A stretch of 64,000 bases of DNA from JASHPR01 sp963844655 (lineage in GTDB: Bacteria > Actinomycetota > Actinomycetes > Streptosporangiales > Streptosporangiaceae). The stretch is taken from the NCBI GenBank assembly GCA_963844655.1, contig CAWJPA010000006.1, positions 723,652-787,651 of the forward strand. Reading direction: 5' to 3'. Positions 7,908 to 16,415 of this stretch are shown one piece after another. The position numbers and the translations under genes were made by a program. The notes below the pieces were generated by a model. It ran no database searches. It was given only the letters and a program-made list of their open reading frames with translations, and was not told the DNA's origin. Each line of letters starts with the position of its first letter. Positions within the stretch are counted from its first letter, which is position 1.

Positions 7908-9197
7908 GTGGAAACCCACCGTGATGCCCCCGCCCAGCGTGTGCCTGACCGTTTGACCGTCCGGACGGTCGCCGTCGATGATCCCGGTGATCTGGTGGCC
8001 CGCCTGTCCGACCCGGCCGCCGTGGCCTGGGTCCGGCGTGGCGAGGGGCTGGTGGGCTGGGGCGAGGCCGCCCGGGTCACCGTCCCGGCCGGCGAGGACA
8101 GGTTCACCGCCGGCGAGAAGTGGCTGCGCGAGCTGTTCGACAGCGCCGATGTCACCGACGAGGTCGGTGTCCCCGGCTCCGGGCCGGTCGCGTTCGGCAG
8201 CTTCACGTTCGACCCGACCTCAGACGGCTCGGTGTTCGTGGTGCCTCGCGGGCTGCTCGGCCGCAGCGCAGGCCGAGCGTGGCTGACGACCATCGGCGAG
8301 CAGCACGAGCCCCCGGCACCCACGCCGCTGCCCGCGCTGCCCGCGGAGGTGAGCTGGCACGACGGCAGCCTGACCGCACTGCAGTGGGAGCGGGCCGTGG
8401 CGGCGGCCGTGGCCAAGATCGAGGCCGGCGATCTCCGTAAGGCCGTGCTCGCCCGGGATCTGTATGCGGACGCGTCGGAGGACATCGATGTGCGGGTCCT
8501 GCTGGCCAGGCTGGCCGAGCGCTACCCGGACTGCTGGACGTTCTCCTGTGCCGGGCTCGCCGGCTCCACGCCCGAGCTCCTGATCCGGCGGGAGGGTACG
8601 CAGGTGAGTTCCCTCGTGCTGGCCGGGACCACACCGCGCGGCCGCAGCCAGGCCGAAGATGAGGCCCTCGGGACGGTCCTGCTCGCGTCGGCCAAGGACG
8701 TCGAGGAGCACCAGTACGCGGTCGCGGACGTGCGCGCCACGCTGACGCCGCTCTGCGATCAGCTCGACATCGACGCGAGGCCCTCGCTGCTGCGGCTGGC
8801 CAACGTCCAGCACCTGGCGACCCATGTGACCGGACGGCTCGCCCGGCCGCAGGAACCGCCCGCCGACGGCGCCGGGGCGGGCGGGTACCTCACGGCGTTC
8901 GCGCTTGCCGCCGCGCTGCACCCGACCGCCGCGGTGTGCGGCACCCCGGCCAGCACCGCCATGGAGCTGATCAGGGAACTCGAGGGCATGGACCGGGGCC
9001 GGTACGCGGGACCGGTCGGCTGGGTCGACGCCCAGGGCAACGGCGAGTGGTGCATCGCGCTGCGGTGCGCGGAGCTGGACGGGTCACGGGCAAGGCTGTT
9101 CGCGGGCTGCGGCATCGTCGCCCACTCCGACCCGGCCGCCGAACTGGCTGAGACCCAGGTGAAGTTCCGGGCCATGCAGGACGCGCTGGCCGGCTAG
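7908..9197 (+). CDS. menF: Isochorismate synthase (menaquinone)
   Basis: This 429-residue chorismate-utilising enzyme has the family's C-terminal block: GDLRKAVLARDL, AGSTPELLIRREG, GTPASTAMELIRELEG with YAGPVGW, and FAGCGIVAHSDPAAELAETQVKF with the magnesium-binding glutamates. It converts chorismate to isochorismate, the entry to menaquinone. Location beside menD, menC, menB and menE favours MenF over a siderophore-type EntC/DhbC or salicylate synthase. GTG at 7908 is preferred over an upstream GTG at 7881 because of the TAAAGT box just before it. It is convergent with menD, with 45 bases between stops and no obvious hairpin. Confidence 0.9.
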   Translation: METHRDAPAQRVPDRLTVRTVAVDDPGDLVARLSDPAAVAWVRRGEGLVGWGEAARVTVPAGEDRFTAGEKWLRELFDSADVTDEVGVPGSGPVAFGSFTFDPTSDGSVFVVPRGLLGRSAGRAWLTTIGEQHEPPAPTPLPALPAEVSWHDGSLTALQWERAVAAAVAKIEAGDLRKAVLARDLYADASEDIDVRVLLARLAERYPDCWTFSCAGLAGSTPELLIRREGTQVSSLVLAGTTPRGRSQAEDEALGTVLLASAKDVEEHQYAVADVRATLTPLCDQLDIDARPSLLRLANVQHLATHVTGRLARPQEPPADGAGAGGYLTAFALAAALHPTAAVCGTPASTAMELIRELEGMDRGRYAGPVGWVDAQGNGEWCIALRCAELDGSRARLFAGCGIVAHSDPAAELAETQVKFRAMQDALAG

Positions 9198-9242
9198 GGC
9201 GGGACGGGCTGGGAGTACCCCGGCCACCATCCGGCGTCTCGC

Positions 9243-11036
9243 CTACCCCATCGCGGCCGCCGTGCAGGCGGCGCGGAGCCTGGCCCGCAGGCTGGCTGCT
9301 GCCGCGCGCTCGGTCCGCACCTCGACGACGCGCAGCCCGCGGCCCGCCAGCGCTTCAGGCAGGTCACCAGGACTCTTCAGGCGCGTGAACGGGAGCCGGG
9401 CGGCCCGCGCCAGGTCGCCGATGCCGGCCCCGTGCGGGGTCCCGAACAGCCGCTCAAACGGGCCGGCGAGCGCCGCCTGCTCCAGGTCGGAGAAGATCCC
9501 GCCGCCGTCGTTGTTGACCACCACCAGGCACAGGTCGGGCCGGGGCTCGTCCGGCCCGAGCATCAGGCCCGGCGAGTCGTGCAGGAACGCCAGGTCGCCG
9601 AGCAGGGCCACGGCCCGGCCGCCCCCGGCTGCCCGGTGTGCCAGCGCGGCCCCGATCGCCGAGGAGACCGTGCCGTCGATGCCGCTGGTGCCGCGGCTGG
9701 CCAGCACCCGGACGCCGGTCCGCGGCGCCATGTGCCGGTCCAGGTCCCGGATCGGCTGGCTCGACGCGGCCCACAGCAGCGCGCCCGCGGGCAGCGCCGC
9801 GGCCAGGTCGCGGGCCAGCCTCGGCTCGCTGAGCTCCGCCGCGGCGTCGAGGATCTCGTCGCCCGCCCGGCGCGCGGCGGCGTCGGCCCGCTGCCAGGAC
9901 GCCAGCCAGACCGCCGGTGCCGCAGCATGATGGGCCTCGGCACCCGGCGCCGGGCCGGCCAGGCGGACCGAGCCGGCGACGCAGGTGGCGGTGCGGGCGG
10001 GATCGGCCCAGCGGCCCGGACCCTGGGCCACGACCACGTGCCGGGCCGGGACCGGGCCCGGTGCGCCGCGCAGGAACGCCAGCTGGCCGCGGGACAGACC
10101 CGGCCGCCCGGCCGACACGATGACGTCGGGCCGGTGCACCGCGACGAAGCTAGGCGCATCGAGCAGGTAGCCGTAGGCCGAGAGCGCGTTCGGCCCGCGC
10201 CGGGCGCCGGACGACGGCTCGGCCAGCACCGGCCAGCCGGCCTCCTCGGCCAGCTCCAGCAGCGGCCCGGCGTCGTAGTCCCCGTCCCCGCAGACCACCA
10301 CCCCCCGCTCCGCCCACTCCACCCGGACGGCGTCCCCCGATCCCCCCTCGAGCCCCGTGGATGTACCGATGGGGTCGCTGGGGCGGCCCTTCTGGTACAT
10401 CCACGGCCCGGCAACGCCCACAGCGGTCCAGGGTGCTCCCCCTGGGCGGCCGTCCAGCGGTTCCGGCCACGGGTCGCCGTCGGGGCCCGGCACCAGCGGG
10501 TCGCGGAGCGGGACGTTGACGTGCACGGGCCCAGGAAAGCCGCCCGCGCTCCCCGACGCGGCCGCCCACGCCCGGCCCGCCAGCGACCGCCAGTAGCCGG
10601 CCATCCCCGGCCGTGCCTCAGGCACACCGGTCTCGCAGAACCAGCGCACCGCCCCGCCGTACAGCTTGAGCTGGTCGATCGTCTGGTTGCCGCCGGTGCC
10701 GCGCAGCTCGGGCGGCCGGTCGGCAGTGAGCACGATCAGCGGCACGCCGGACTCGTCGGCCTCGATCACGGCGGGGTGGAACTGCGCCGCGGCCGTGCCC
10801 GAGGTGCAGACCACCGCCACCGGCCGGCGGCTCGTCTTGGCCAGGCCCAGGGCCAGGAACGCGGCGGACCGCTCATCGATGCGCACGTGCAGCCGGAGGT
10901 CGTCCACCTCGGCCCGGGCAAAGAGCGCCAGGGCCAGCGGCGTGCTGCGCGAGCCCGGCGCCAGCACGGCCTCGCGCAGGCCGCACCGGATGAGCTCGTC
11001 GGCGAGCACGGTGCCGAAGGCGGTAGACGGGTTCAC
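9243..11036 (-). CDS. menD: SEPHCHC synthase (2-succinyl-5-enolpyruvyl-6-hydroxy-3-cyclohexene-1-carboxylate synthase)
   Basis: The 597-residue protein is a thiamine-diphosphate enzyme with an N-terminal LAPGSRSTPLALAL (first PP/PYR domain), VVCTSGTAAAQFHPAVIEA and TADRPPELRGTGGNQTIDQ, all MenD hallmarks. The C-terminal ThDP-binding segment includes LLGDLAFLHDSPGL and VVNNDGGGIF. It joins isochorismate and 2-oxoglutarate. The start is GTG 11036 (MNPSTAFGTVL), with AGGAT three bases upstream. Ten bases separate it from the menC stop, so it is the last gene of a menB-menC-menD unit. The central domain has a long poorly conserved linker (GPWMYQKGRPSD region), unlike the compact E. coli protein. 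Confidence 0.93.
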   Translation of the reverse strand: MNPSTAFGTVLADELIRCGLREAVLAPGSRSTPLALALFARAEVDDLRLHVRIDERSAAFLALGLAKTSRRPVAVVCTSGTAAAQFHPAVIEADESGVPLIVLTADRPPELRGTGGNQTIDQLKLYGGAVRWFCETGVPEARPGMAGYWRSLAGRAWAAASGSAGGFPGPVHVNVPLRDPLVPGPDGDPWPEPLDGRPGGAPWTAVGVAGPWMYQKGRPSDPIGTSTGLEGGSGDAVRVEWAERGVVVCGDGDYDAGPLLELAEEAGWPVLAEPSSGARRGPNALSAYGYLLDAPSFVAVHRPDVIVSAGRPGLSRGQLAFLRGAPGPVPARHVVVAQGPGRWADPARTATCVAGSVRLAGPAPGAEAHHAAAPAVWLASWQRADAAARRAGDEILDAAAELSEPRLARDLAAALPAGALLWAASSQPIRDLDRHMAPRTGVRVLASRGTSGIDGTVSSAIGAALAHRAAGGGRAVALLGDLAFLHDSPGLMLGPDEPRPDLCLVVVNNDGGGIFSDLEQAALAGPFERLFGTPHGAGIGDLARAARLPFTRLKSPGDLPEALAGRGLRVVEVRTERAAAASLRARLRAACTAAAMG

Positions 11037-11046
11037 GGCATCCTGA

Positions 11047-12051
11047 TTACCAGGTGCCGAGGAACTCGGCGGCAGCAACCATCCGCGACACCCAGGGAGC
11101 GGGATCAGATTCCCACGCGGACAAGCGTTCGGGATCGGGAATGGGTGCCCGCAGCGGCAGCGTCCCTTCCTCGGCCACCAGCGGATCGGCGGTCACGTCG
11201 CCGGTGAGCAGGCTCATCGTGGCGAGCCCGCAGTCGTAGCGCAGCTCGGGCAGGGCGGCGGCCAGCGCCACCCCGGCCGCGAGCCCGACCGACGACTCCA
11301 CCGCGCTGGACACCACCACGGGCAGCCCGCACTGGGCGGCCACCCGGAGCGCGGCCCGCACCCCGCCCAGCGGCTGGGCCTTGAGCACCACGATGTCGGC
11401 CGCCCCGGCCACCCGCACCGCCAGCGGGTCCTCGGCACGGCGGATCGACTCGTCCGCGGCCACCGGCACGTCGGTCCGGCGGCGCAGCTCGGCCAGCTCG
11501 CCCAGGGTGGCGCACGGCTGCTCGGCGTACTCCAGGCCGAACGGCGCCAGCGCGGCCAGCATCCTGGCCGCCTGCTCGACCGCCCAGGCCCCGTTGGCGT
11601 CGACCCGGATCCGGCCGTCCGGCCCGATCGCGTCCCGCACCGCCGCCACCCTGGCGACGTCGTCGGCCTCGTCCTGGCCCGCGTCGGCCACCTTGACCTT
11701 CGCGGTCCGGCAGCCAGAAACGGCCACGATCTCGCGCGCCCGGTCCGGCCCGACCGCGGGCACTGTCACGTTCACCCCGACCCGGTCCCTGGCCGGCTGC
11801 GGCCATCCGGCGCACGCCGCCTCCAGCGCGCACGCCAGCCAGCGCGCGCACTCGCGCGGGCCGTACTCGGCGAACGGCGAGAACTCCCCCCACCCGGCCG
11901 GGCCCTCGATCAGCGCGCCCTCCCGCACGGTGATGCCGCGGAACCGGGTGCGCATCGGGATCGCGAACGCGCGCACGGTGGGGAGCAGCGCCGTGAGCTG
12001 CTCCCGCAGCCCGGCCGCGGCAGGGCCAGTGCTGGCCCGCCCGCCGGTCAC
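11047..12051 (-). CDS. menC: o-Succinylbenzoate synthase
   Basis: This 334-residue enolase-superfamily enzyme shows RTRFRGITVREG at the N-terminus, the catalytic lysine region AKVKVADAG, metal ligands in RVDANGAW and EYAEQPC, and the second-sphere VPVAADES and VVLKAQPLGG. It dehydrates SHCHC to o-succinylbenzoate. The GTG at 12051 overlaps the TGA of menB (GTGA) and gives the normal family length; longer readings into menB are spurious. It sits between menB and menD in one transcription unit. Confidence 0.92.
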   Translation of the reverse strand: MTGGRASTGPAAAGLREQLTALLPTVRAFAIPMRTRFRGITVREGALIEGPAGWGEFSPFAEYGPRECARWLACALEAACAGWPQPARDRVGVNVTVPAVGPDRAREIVAVSGCRTAKVKVADAGQDEADDVARVAAVRDAIGPDGRIRVDANGAWAVEQAARMLAALAPFGLEYAEQPCATLGELAELRRRTDVPVAADESIRRAEDPLAVRVAGAADIVVLKAQPLGGVRAALRVAAQCGLPVVVSSAVESSVGLAAGVALAAALPELRYDCGLATMSLLTGDVTADPLVAEEGTLPLRAPIPDPERLSAWESDPAPWVSRMVAAAEFLGTW

Positions 12052-12878
12052 GGGCGGCGCGGGAACTTCGCGAAGTCGGGGGTGCGCTTGGCCACGTACG
12101 CGTCGCGGCCCTCCTGCGCCTCCTCGCTCATGTAGTAGAGCAGCGTGGCGTCGCCGGCGAACTGCTGCATCCCGGCCGCGCCGTCGGTGACCGCGTTCAG
12201 CGCGCCCTTGAGCATCCGCAGCGCCAGCGGCGACTTTTCCATCAGCTCGCGCGACCAACCGATGGTCTCCTCCTCCAGCCGCTCCAGCGGGACCACGGTG
12301 TTGACCAGGCCCATGTCCAGGGCTTCGGCCGCGCTGTACTGGCGGCACAGGTACCAGATCTCGCGCGCCTTCTTCATCCCGACCGTGGCCGCCAGCAGCC
12401 AGGAGCCGTACCCGCCGTCGAACGAGCCGACCTTGGGGCCGGTCTGGCCGAACACCGCGTTGTCCGCGGCGATGGTCAGGTCGCAGCAGACGTGCAGCAC
12501 GTGCCCGCCGCCGATCGCGTAGCCGGCCACCATGGCGATCACCGGCTTGGGCGTACGGCGGATCTGCACCTGCAGGTCGAGCACGTTGAGCCGGCCCACG
12601 CCGCGCGCGTCGACGTACCCGTCGTCACCGCGGACCTTCTGGTCGCCGCCGGAGCAGAACGCCTTGTCCCCGGCGCCGGTCAGGATGATCACGCCGATCC
12701 CGGGGTCGTCGCGGGCCACGTTGAACGCGTGCGACAGCTCGAAGAGGGTGGTGGGGCGGAAGGCGTTCCGCACCTCGGGGCGGTTGATGGTGATCTTGGC
12801 TATGCCCTCGGCCGTCTCGTAGATGATGTCCTCGTACTGCTGCCCGGCCGCCGGGCCCGAAGCCTGCCAGTCGATCAC
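12048..12878 (-). CDS. menB: 1,4-Dihydroxy-2-naphthoyl-CoA synthase
   Basis: This 276-residue crotonase-fold enzyme has the MenB signature segments FCSGGDQKVRG, AMVAGYAIGGGHVLHVCCDLTIAA, GPKVGSFDGGYG and the C-terminal EGRDAYVAKRTPDFAKFPR. It cyclises o-succinylbenzoyl-CoA to 1,4-dihydroxy-2-naphthoyl-CoA. GTG 12878 has a strong GGAGGTGA seven bases upstream. First gene of the minus-strand menBCD unit; the 60-base gap to the divergent menE start must carry both promoters. Confidence 0.95.
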   Translation of the reverse strand: MIDWQASGPAAGQQYEDIIYETAEGIAKITINRPEVRNAFRPTTLFELSHAFNVARDDPGIGVIILTGAGDKAFCSGGDQKVRGDDGYVDARGVGRLNVLDLQVQIRRTPKPVIAMVAGYAIGGGHVLHVCCDLTIAADNAVFGQTGPKVGSFDGGYGSWLLAATVGMKKAREIWYLCRQYSAAEALDMGLVNTVVPLERLEEETIGWSRELMEKSPLALRMLKGALNAVTDGAAGMQQFAGDATLLYYMSEEAQEGRDAYVAKRTPDFAKFPRRP

Positions 12879-12925
12879 CCTGTCACCTCCGGGCAGCTCG
12901 TTAGGGGGGTGGGACCTGCCCGAAT

Positions 12926-12938
12926 TAACCTTACGACC
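12926..12938 (+). promoter_or_regulatory. Candidate -10 box for leaderless menE mRNA
   Basis: TAACCT (12926-12931) ends seven bases before the GTG at 12939, with no Shine-Dalgarno between. It lies in the only AT-richer patch of the 60-base menB/menE gap. Confidence 0.5.
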
Positions 12939-14213
12939 GTGACCCCCCGACCCCTGCACGCGGTCCTGCTGCCCCCGGCCGAATCCGGCGGGCGGCTGCT
13001 GGCGGCGCTCGAGGCAGCCCTCGGCGGCACCGGGCCCGCGATCCTGCCGCTGGATCCGGCCCTGCCCCGGCCGCGGCTGGCCGCGCTGCTCGAGGCCTTC
13101 GCCCCGTCTCACATAGACACCGGACACGGGCCAGAACGCTCCGGCGCGATCGCATCAGCCACCACGCCGGCTCCCGGTGTCGGGCCGGACACCGCGGTGG
13201 TCATCGCGACCTCGGGTTCCACCGGACAGCCCAAGGGCGTGGAGCTCAGCGCGGCCGCGCTGCTCACTTCGGCGCGGGCCTCGCTGGACCGGATCGGCGC
13301 CCGCCCGGGCGAGCGGTGGCTGTGCTGCCTGCCGGCCTTCCACATCGCCGGGATCCAGGTGCTGGTGCGGTCGCTGCTCGCGGGCGCCGCCCCGGTGGTC
13401 ACCGGCCGGCTGGATCCCGGCGTGCTGGCCGCGAGCGGGTGCGCGCACGTGGCGGTGGTGCCGACCCAGCTGCGGCGGCTGGTGGACGCCGGGGCCGACC
13501 TGGGCGCGCTGCGGACGGTCCTGCTCGGCGGGGCCGCGGTGCCGCCGGGCCTGCTCGGTGACGCCCGCGCGGCCGGGGCACGGGTGGTGACCACCTACGG
13601 GATGAGCGAAACCAGCGGCGGATGCGTGTATGACGGTATGCCGCTCGACGACGTGTCCGTGGCCATCGGCCCGGACGGCCGGATCAGGATCGCCGGGCCG
13701 GTGCTGTTCTCCGGCTACCGGCTGCGCCCGGACCTGACCGCGCAGGCGCTGGACGGCGGCTGGTTCGTCACCTCGGACCTCGGCTCGATCGGCCCGTCAG
13801 GTGAGCTTGCGGTCCGCGGCCGGGCCGACGACGTGATCAACACCGGTGGTGAGAAGGTGGTGGCGGCCGAGGTCGAAGCGGCGCTCGGGACCTGCGCCGG
13901 GGTGCGGGACGCCGCGGTGGTGGGCCGCCAGGATCCGGAGTGGGGGGAACTGGTCACGGCCGTGGTCGTGCCGGCCGATCCGTCGGCCCCGCCGTCATTG
14001 GCGGATATCCGGGCTTGGCTGCGGGACCGGCTGCCGGTCTACGCGGTTCCGGCGGCCCTGCTGCTGGTCCGGGAGATGCCACTGCTACCGTCGGGTAAGC
14101 CCGACAGGGAAGCGCTTCGGGCCCAGGCGGCCGGGGCCGTGAAGCAGGATCCCCCAACCGGCAGGTGGGCGCACGGCACCACGGCGGGAACAATTGGCCG
14201 CACTAAGCGTTAG
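12939..14213 (+). CDS. menE: o-Succinylbenzoate-CoA ligase
   Basis: This 424-residue ANL-superfamily adenylating enzyme has P-loop-like IATSGSTGQPKGVELS, TTYGMSETSGGCVYDG (A5 motif), the hinge region GELAVRGRADDVINTGGEKV and the C-terminal catalytic lysine in PSGKPDREAL. It activates o-succinylbenzoate to its CoA ester. At 424 residues it is short for the superfamily but normal for actinobacterial MenE. GTG 12939 starts just after a -10 box; upstream in-frame sequence is antisense to menB. It is divergent from menB, so the pathway is split into two transcripts. Confidence 0.9.
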   Translation: MTPRPLHAVLLPPAESGGRLLAALEAALGGTGPAILPLDPALPRPRLAALLEAFAPSHIDTGHGPERSGAIASATTPAPGVGPDTAVVIATSGSTGQPKGVELSAAALLTSARASLDRIGARPGERWLCCLPAFHIAGIQVLVRSLLAGAAPVVTGRLDPGVLAASGCAHVAVVPTQLRRLVDAGADLGALRTVLLGGAAVPPGLLGDARAAGARVVTTYGMSETSGGCVYDGMPLDDVSVAIGPDGRIRIAGPVLFSGYRLRPDLTAQALDGGWFVTSDLGSIGPSGELAVRGRADDVINTGGEKVVAAEVEAALGTCAGVRDAAVVGRQDPEWGELVTAVVVPADPSAPPSLADIRAWLRDRLPVYAVPAALLLVREMPLLPSGKPDREALRAQAAGAVKQDPPTGRWAHGTTAGTIGRTKR

Positions 14214-14345
14214 TACATAGTGCCCGCGCTGCACAATACCAAGTGCTGCGAGCCCCCGCTAACCGATAGCGCCGCCCCTGGACCAGGAGCAGGCGGTGCA
14301 GAGGCAGCGCGTCCGGAGATGCGCAGCAGCGAAGGGAGGTGTCTC

Positions 14346-15737
14346 ATGCCGAGAACCGCGACCGCGTCGCAGGCGCACGACGATGAGGCCACCGTGACCC
14401 ATGTGGACGAGCTGATCCAGCGCGGCCGCAGCCAGGGCCATCTCTCCCTGCCCGAGCTACGGGCGGCGTTCGAGCGCGCGCGTATCTCCCCCACCGAGGC
14501 CCGTTCCATCGTCCGCGAACTTACTGAGGCCGGCGTTCAGCTCGGTCATGATCAGCCGGAGGGTTCTGTGCAGGCTGCCACCATCACCCCGACCGCACCT
14601 GCGACCGGCCCTGGCGCCGCGCGCAAGGCCCGCGCCGGGACCGCGGCCCGCACCGCCAAGGCCGGGATAGACGCCGCGATCGCCGAGGTGATCGGGATTG
14701 ACGGCGCCGACTCCGCCGACGCCGCGGCGCCGGCCGAGGTTGAGGCGACCGCGCTGGCCACGGGCACGATCCTGGACCAGGCCGGGCTTGAGCCGTCCGC
14801 CGAGACCGACCTGGATGACCAGACATCGGTCATGGGCGACTCGGTGCACACGTACCTGAAGTCCATCGGCCGGACCAGCCTGCTCACCGCCGAGCAGGAG
14901 GTGGACCTGGCCAAGCGGATCGAGGCCGGGCTCTTCGCCGAGCACAAGCTGGAGACGGAGACAGGGCTGTCCGAGGCCTTCCGCCGTGACCTCGAGGAGG
15001 TCGCCGCGGATGGCCGCCGGGCCAAGGCCCACATGCTCGAGGCCAACCTGCGCCTGGTGGTGTCGGTCGCCAAGAAGTACAGCGACCGCGGGCTGTCCCT
15101 CCTCGACGTCGTGCAGGAGGGCAACCTGGGCCTGATCCGGGCGGTCGAGAAGTTTGACTACTCCAAGGGCTACAAGTTCTCCACCTACGCCATGTGGTGG
15201 ATCCGGCAGGCGATCCAGCGTGGCTTCGCCGATTCGGCCCGCACGATCCGGCTGCCGGTGCACGTGCTGGAGATGCTCAGCAAGCTCAGCCGGGTGGAGC
15301 GGGACATGCACCAGCGGCTGGGCCGGGAGCCCACGCCCGAGGAGCTGGCCGTCGAGCTTGACCGCACGCCGGACCAGATCGAGGAACTGCTGCGGACCAG
15401 CCGTCAGCCGATCAGCCTGGATTCCACCATCGGCGAGGACGGCGAGACCAGCATCGGCGACCTGATCGAGGACGTGGACGCGCCCGAGGCCTCAGAGCTC
15501 GTGGACCGTCAGCTCCTGGCCGACCAGCTGCGTCACGCCCTGGACGGGCTGACCCCGCGCGAGGCGACGATCATGGCGATGCGGTTCGGCCTGTACGACG
15601 GCAACCCGCACACGCTGGACGAGATCGGCCGGGCGCTGGGCCTGACCCGGGAACGGATCAGGCAGCTGGAGAAGCAGTCGCTGTCTAAGCTGCGCCACCC
15701 GAGCCGTGCCCAGCCGCTGCTCGACTACGCCAGCTGA
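14346..15737 (+). CDS. RNA polymerase principal-type sigma factor (sigma-70, RpoD/HrdB-like)
   Basis: The 463-residue sigma factor has region 1.1 at the start (HLSLPELRAAFERARISPTE), an acidic/Ala-rich linker, region 1.2 (DSVHTYLKSIGRTSLLTAEQ), regions 2.1-2.4 with NLRLVVSVAKKYSDRG, LLDVVQEGNLGLIRAVEKFD and YAMWWIRQAIQRG, then regions 3 and 4 ending LGLTRERIRQLEKQSLSKLRHP. Region 1.1 and full regions 2-4 mark a group 1 or close group 2 sigma. ATG 14346 has GGGAGGTG six bases upstream. The C-terminal DYAS differs from the DYLD of Streptomyces HrdB, so a HrdB paralogue is possible. Two hairpins follow the stop. Confidence 0.93.
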   Translation: MPRTATASQAHDDEATVTHVDELIQRGRSQGHLSLPELRAAFERARISPTEARSIVRELTEAGVQLGHDQPEGSVQAATITPTAPATGPGAARKARAGTAARTAKAGIDAAIAEVIGIDGADSADAAAPAEVEATALATGTILDQAGLEPSAETDLDDQTSVMGDSVHTYLKSIGRTSLLTAEQEVDLAKRIEAGLFAEHKLETETGLSEAFRRDLEEVAADGRRAKAHMLEANLRLVVSVAKKYSDRGLSLLDVVQEGNLGLIRAVEKFDYSKGYKFSTYAMWWIRQAIQRGFADSARTIRLPVHVLEMLSKLSRVERDMHQRLGREPTPEELAVELDRTPDQIEELLRTSRQPISLDSTIGEDGETSIGDLIEDVDAPEASELVDRQLLADQLRHALDGLTPREATIMAMRFGLYDGNPHTLDEIGRALGLTRERIRQLEKQSLSKLRHPSRAQPLLDYAS

Positions 15738-15746
15738 CGGTACTTT

Positions 15747-15767
15747 CCAGGGGCCTGCGGCCCCTGG
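15747..15767 (+). terminator. Hairpin just after sigma factor gene
   Basis: A perfect 9-bp stem, CCAGGGGCC/GGCCCCTGG with a 3-base loop, starts 10 bases after the sigma stop. There is no T-tract, which is usual for actinobacterial terminators. Confidence 0.6.
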
Positions 15768-15826
15768 ACCCCGCCATGCTGTCCGCTCGGGCCGGCAAGC
15801 CGGCCGTCGCGGCCAGCATCCAGCCA

Positions 15827-15863
15827 ACGGGCTGGGCCCGACCTCCCGCCGGGCCCGGCCCGT
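15827..15863 (+). terminator. Strong hairpin terminator, probably bidirectional
   Basis: A 14-bp stem (ACGGGCTGGGCCCG pairing with CGGGCCCGGCCCGT, one G-T wobble) encloses a 9-base loop and is followed by TTTCCTTA. It lies between convergent sigma and usp genes and can serve both strands. Confidence 0.7.
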
Positions 15864-15879
15864 TTCCTTACGCCAGCAG

Positions 15880-16309
15880 CTACCGGATGACGACGACCGG
15901 GCACTCCGCATGACTCGCCACCTGCGAGCTCACCGAGCCCATCTTCAAGCCGGGGAACCCGCCGCCGCCCCGCGAGGAGACGACGACCAGGTCGGCGTCG
16001 GCGGAGGCATTGATGAGCTCCTGGGCTGGCACCCCGTTGACCGACCGGACGGTCACCGAGGGGGGCTTGGTGCCGAGCTTGGTGGCGGCCGTGTTCACCG
16101 CTGCCTCGGCTGCCTTGCGGTTTGCTTCCACCTCCGGAGCGTCTTCGGGATAGACGATGGGGTTACCGGTCCATGGGCTGCTGCGCGCCACCGGGTGGAC
16201 GGTCATGAACGGTCAGCGGGGCCTGCCGCAGAGCTGCCTCGTTCATCGCCCACTCGAGGACCTTATGGGAGTGCTCTGAACCATCGACGCCCACAACGAT
16301 TCCAGGCAT
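15880..16309 (-). pseudogene. Universal stress protein gene with a one-base frameshift
   Basis: ATG 16309, preceded by AAGGAG at seven bases, begins MPGIVVGVDGSEHS, the UspA N-terminus, and runs 34 codons to PLTV. A single extra C at 16207 then shifts the frame: the original frame stops at 16163-16165, while the next frame continues in register from base 16206 as MTVHPVARSSPWTGNP and ends with SSRGGGGFPGLKMGSVSSQVA and CPVVVIR, the UspA ATP-loop and C-terminus. Removing the C gives a 142-residue protein, exactly the normal size. It is either a real frameshift mutation or a sequencing error. Read as it stands, only a 49-residue fragment and a truncated C-terminal part could be made. Confidence 0.85.
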
Positions 16310-16415
16310 TGCCTGCTCCTTATCTCGGGGCCGCCAAAATCTTTAGCCATTACTGTCACAGTGATCGTAAGAATGATCAAGAGGCGTGAGCAGACCGATC
16401 TGACAACGATTTCGC

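Noticed and set aside
9432..11207. 591-codon plus-strand frame opposite menD
   Set aside because: Composition is shadow-like and menD has unmistakable motifs on the other strand.
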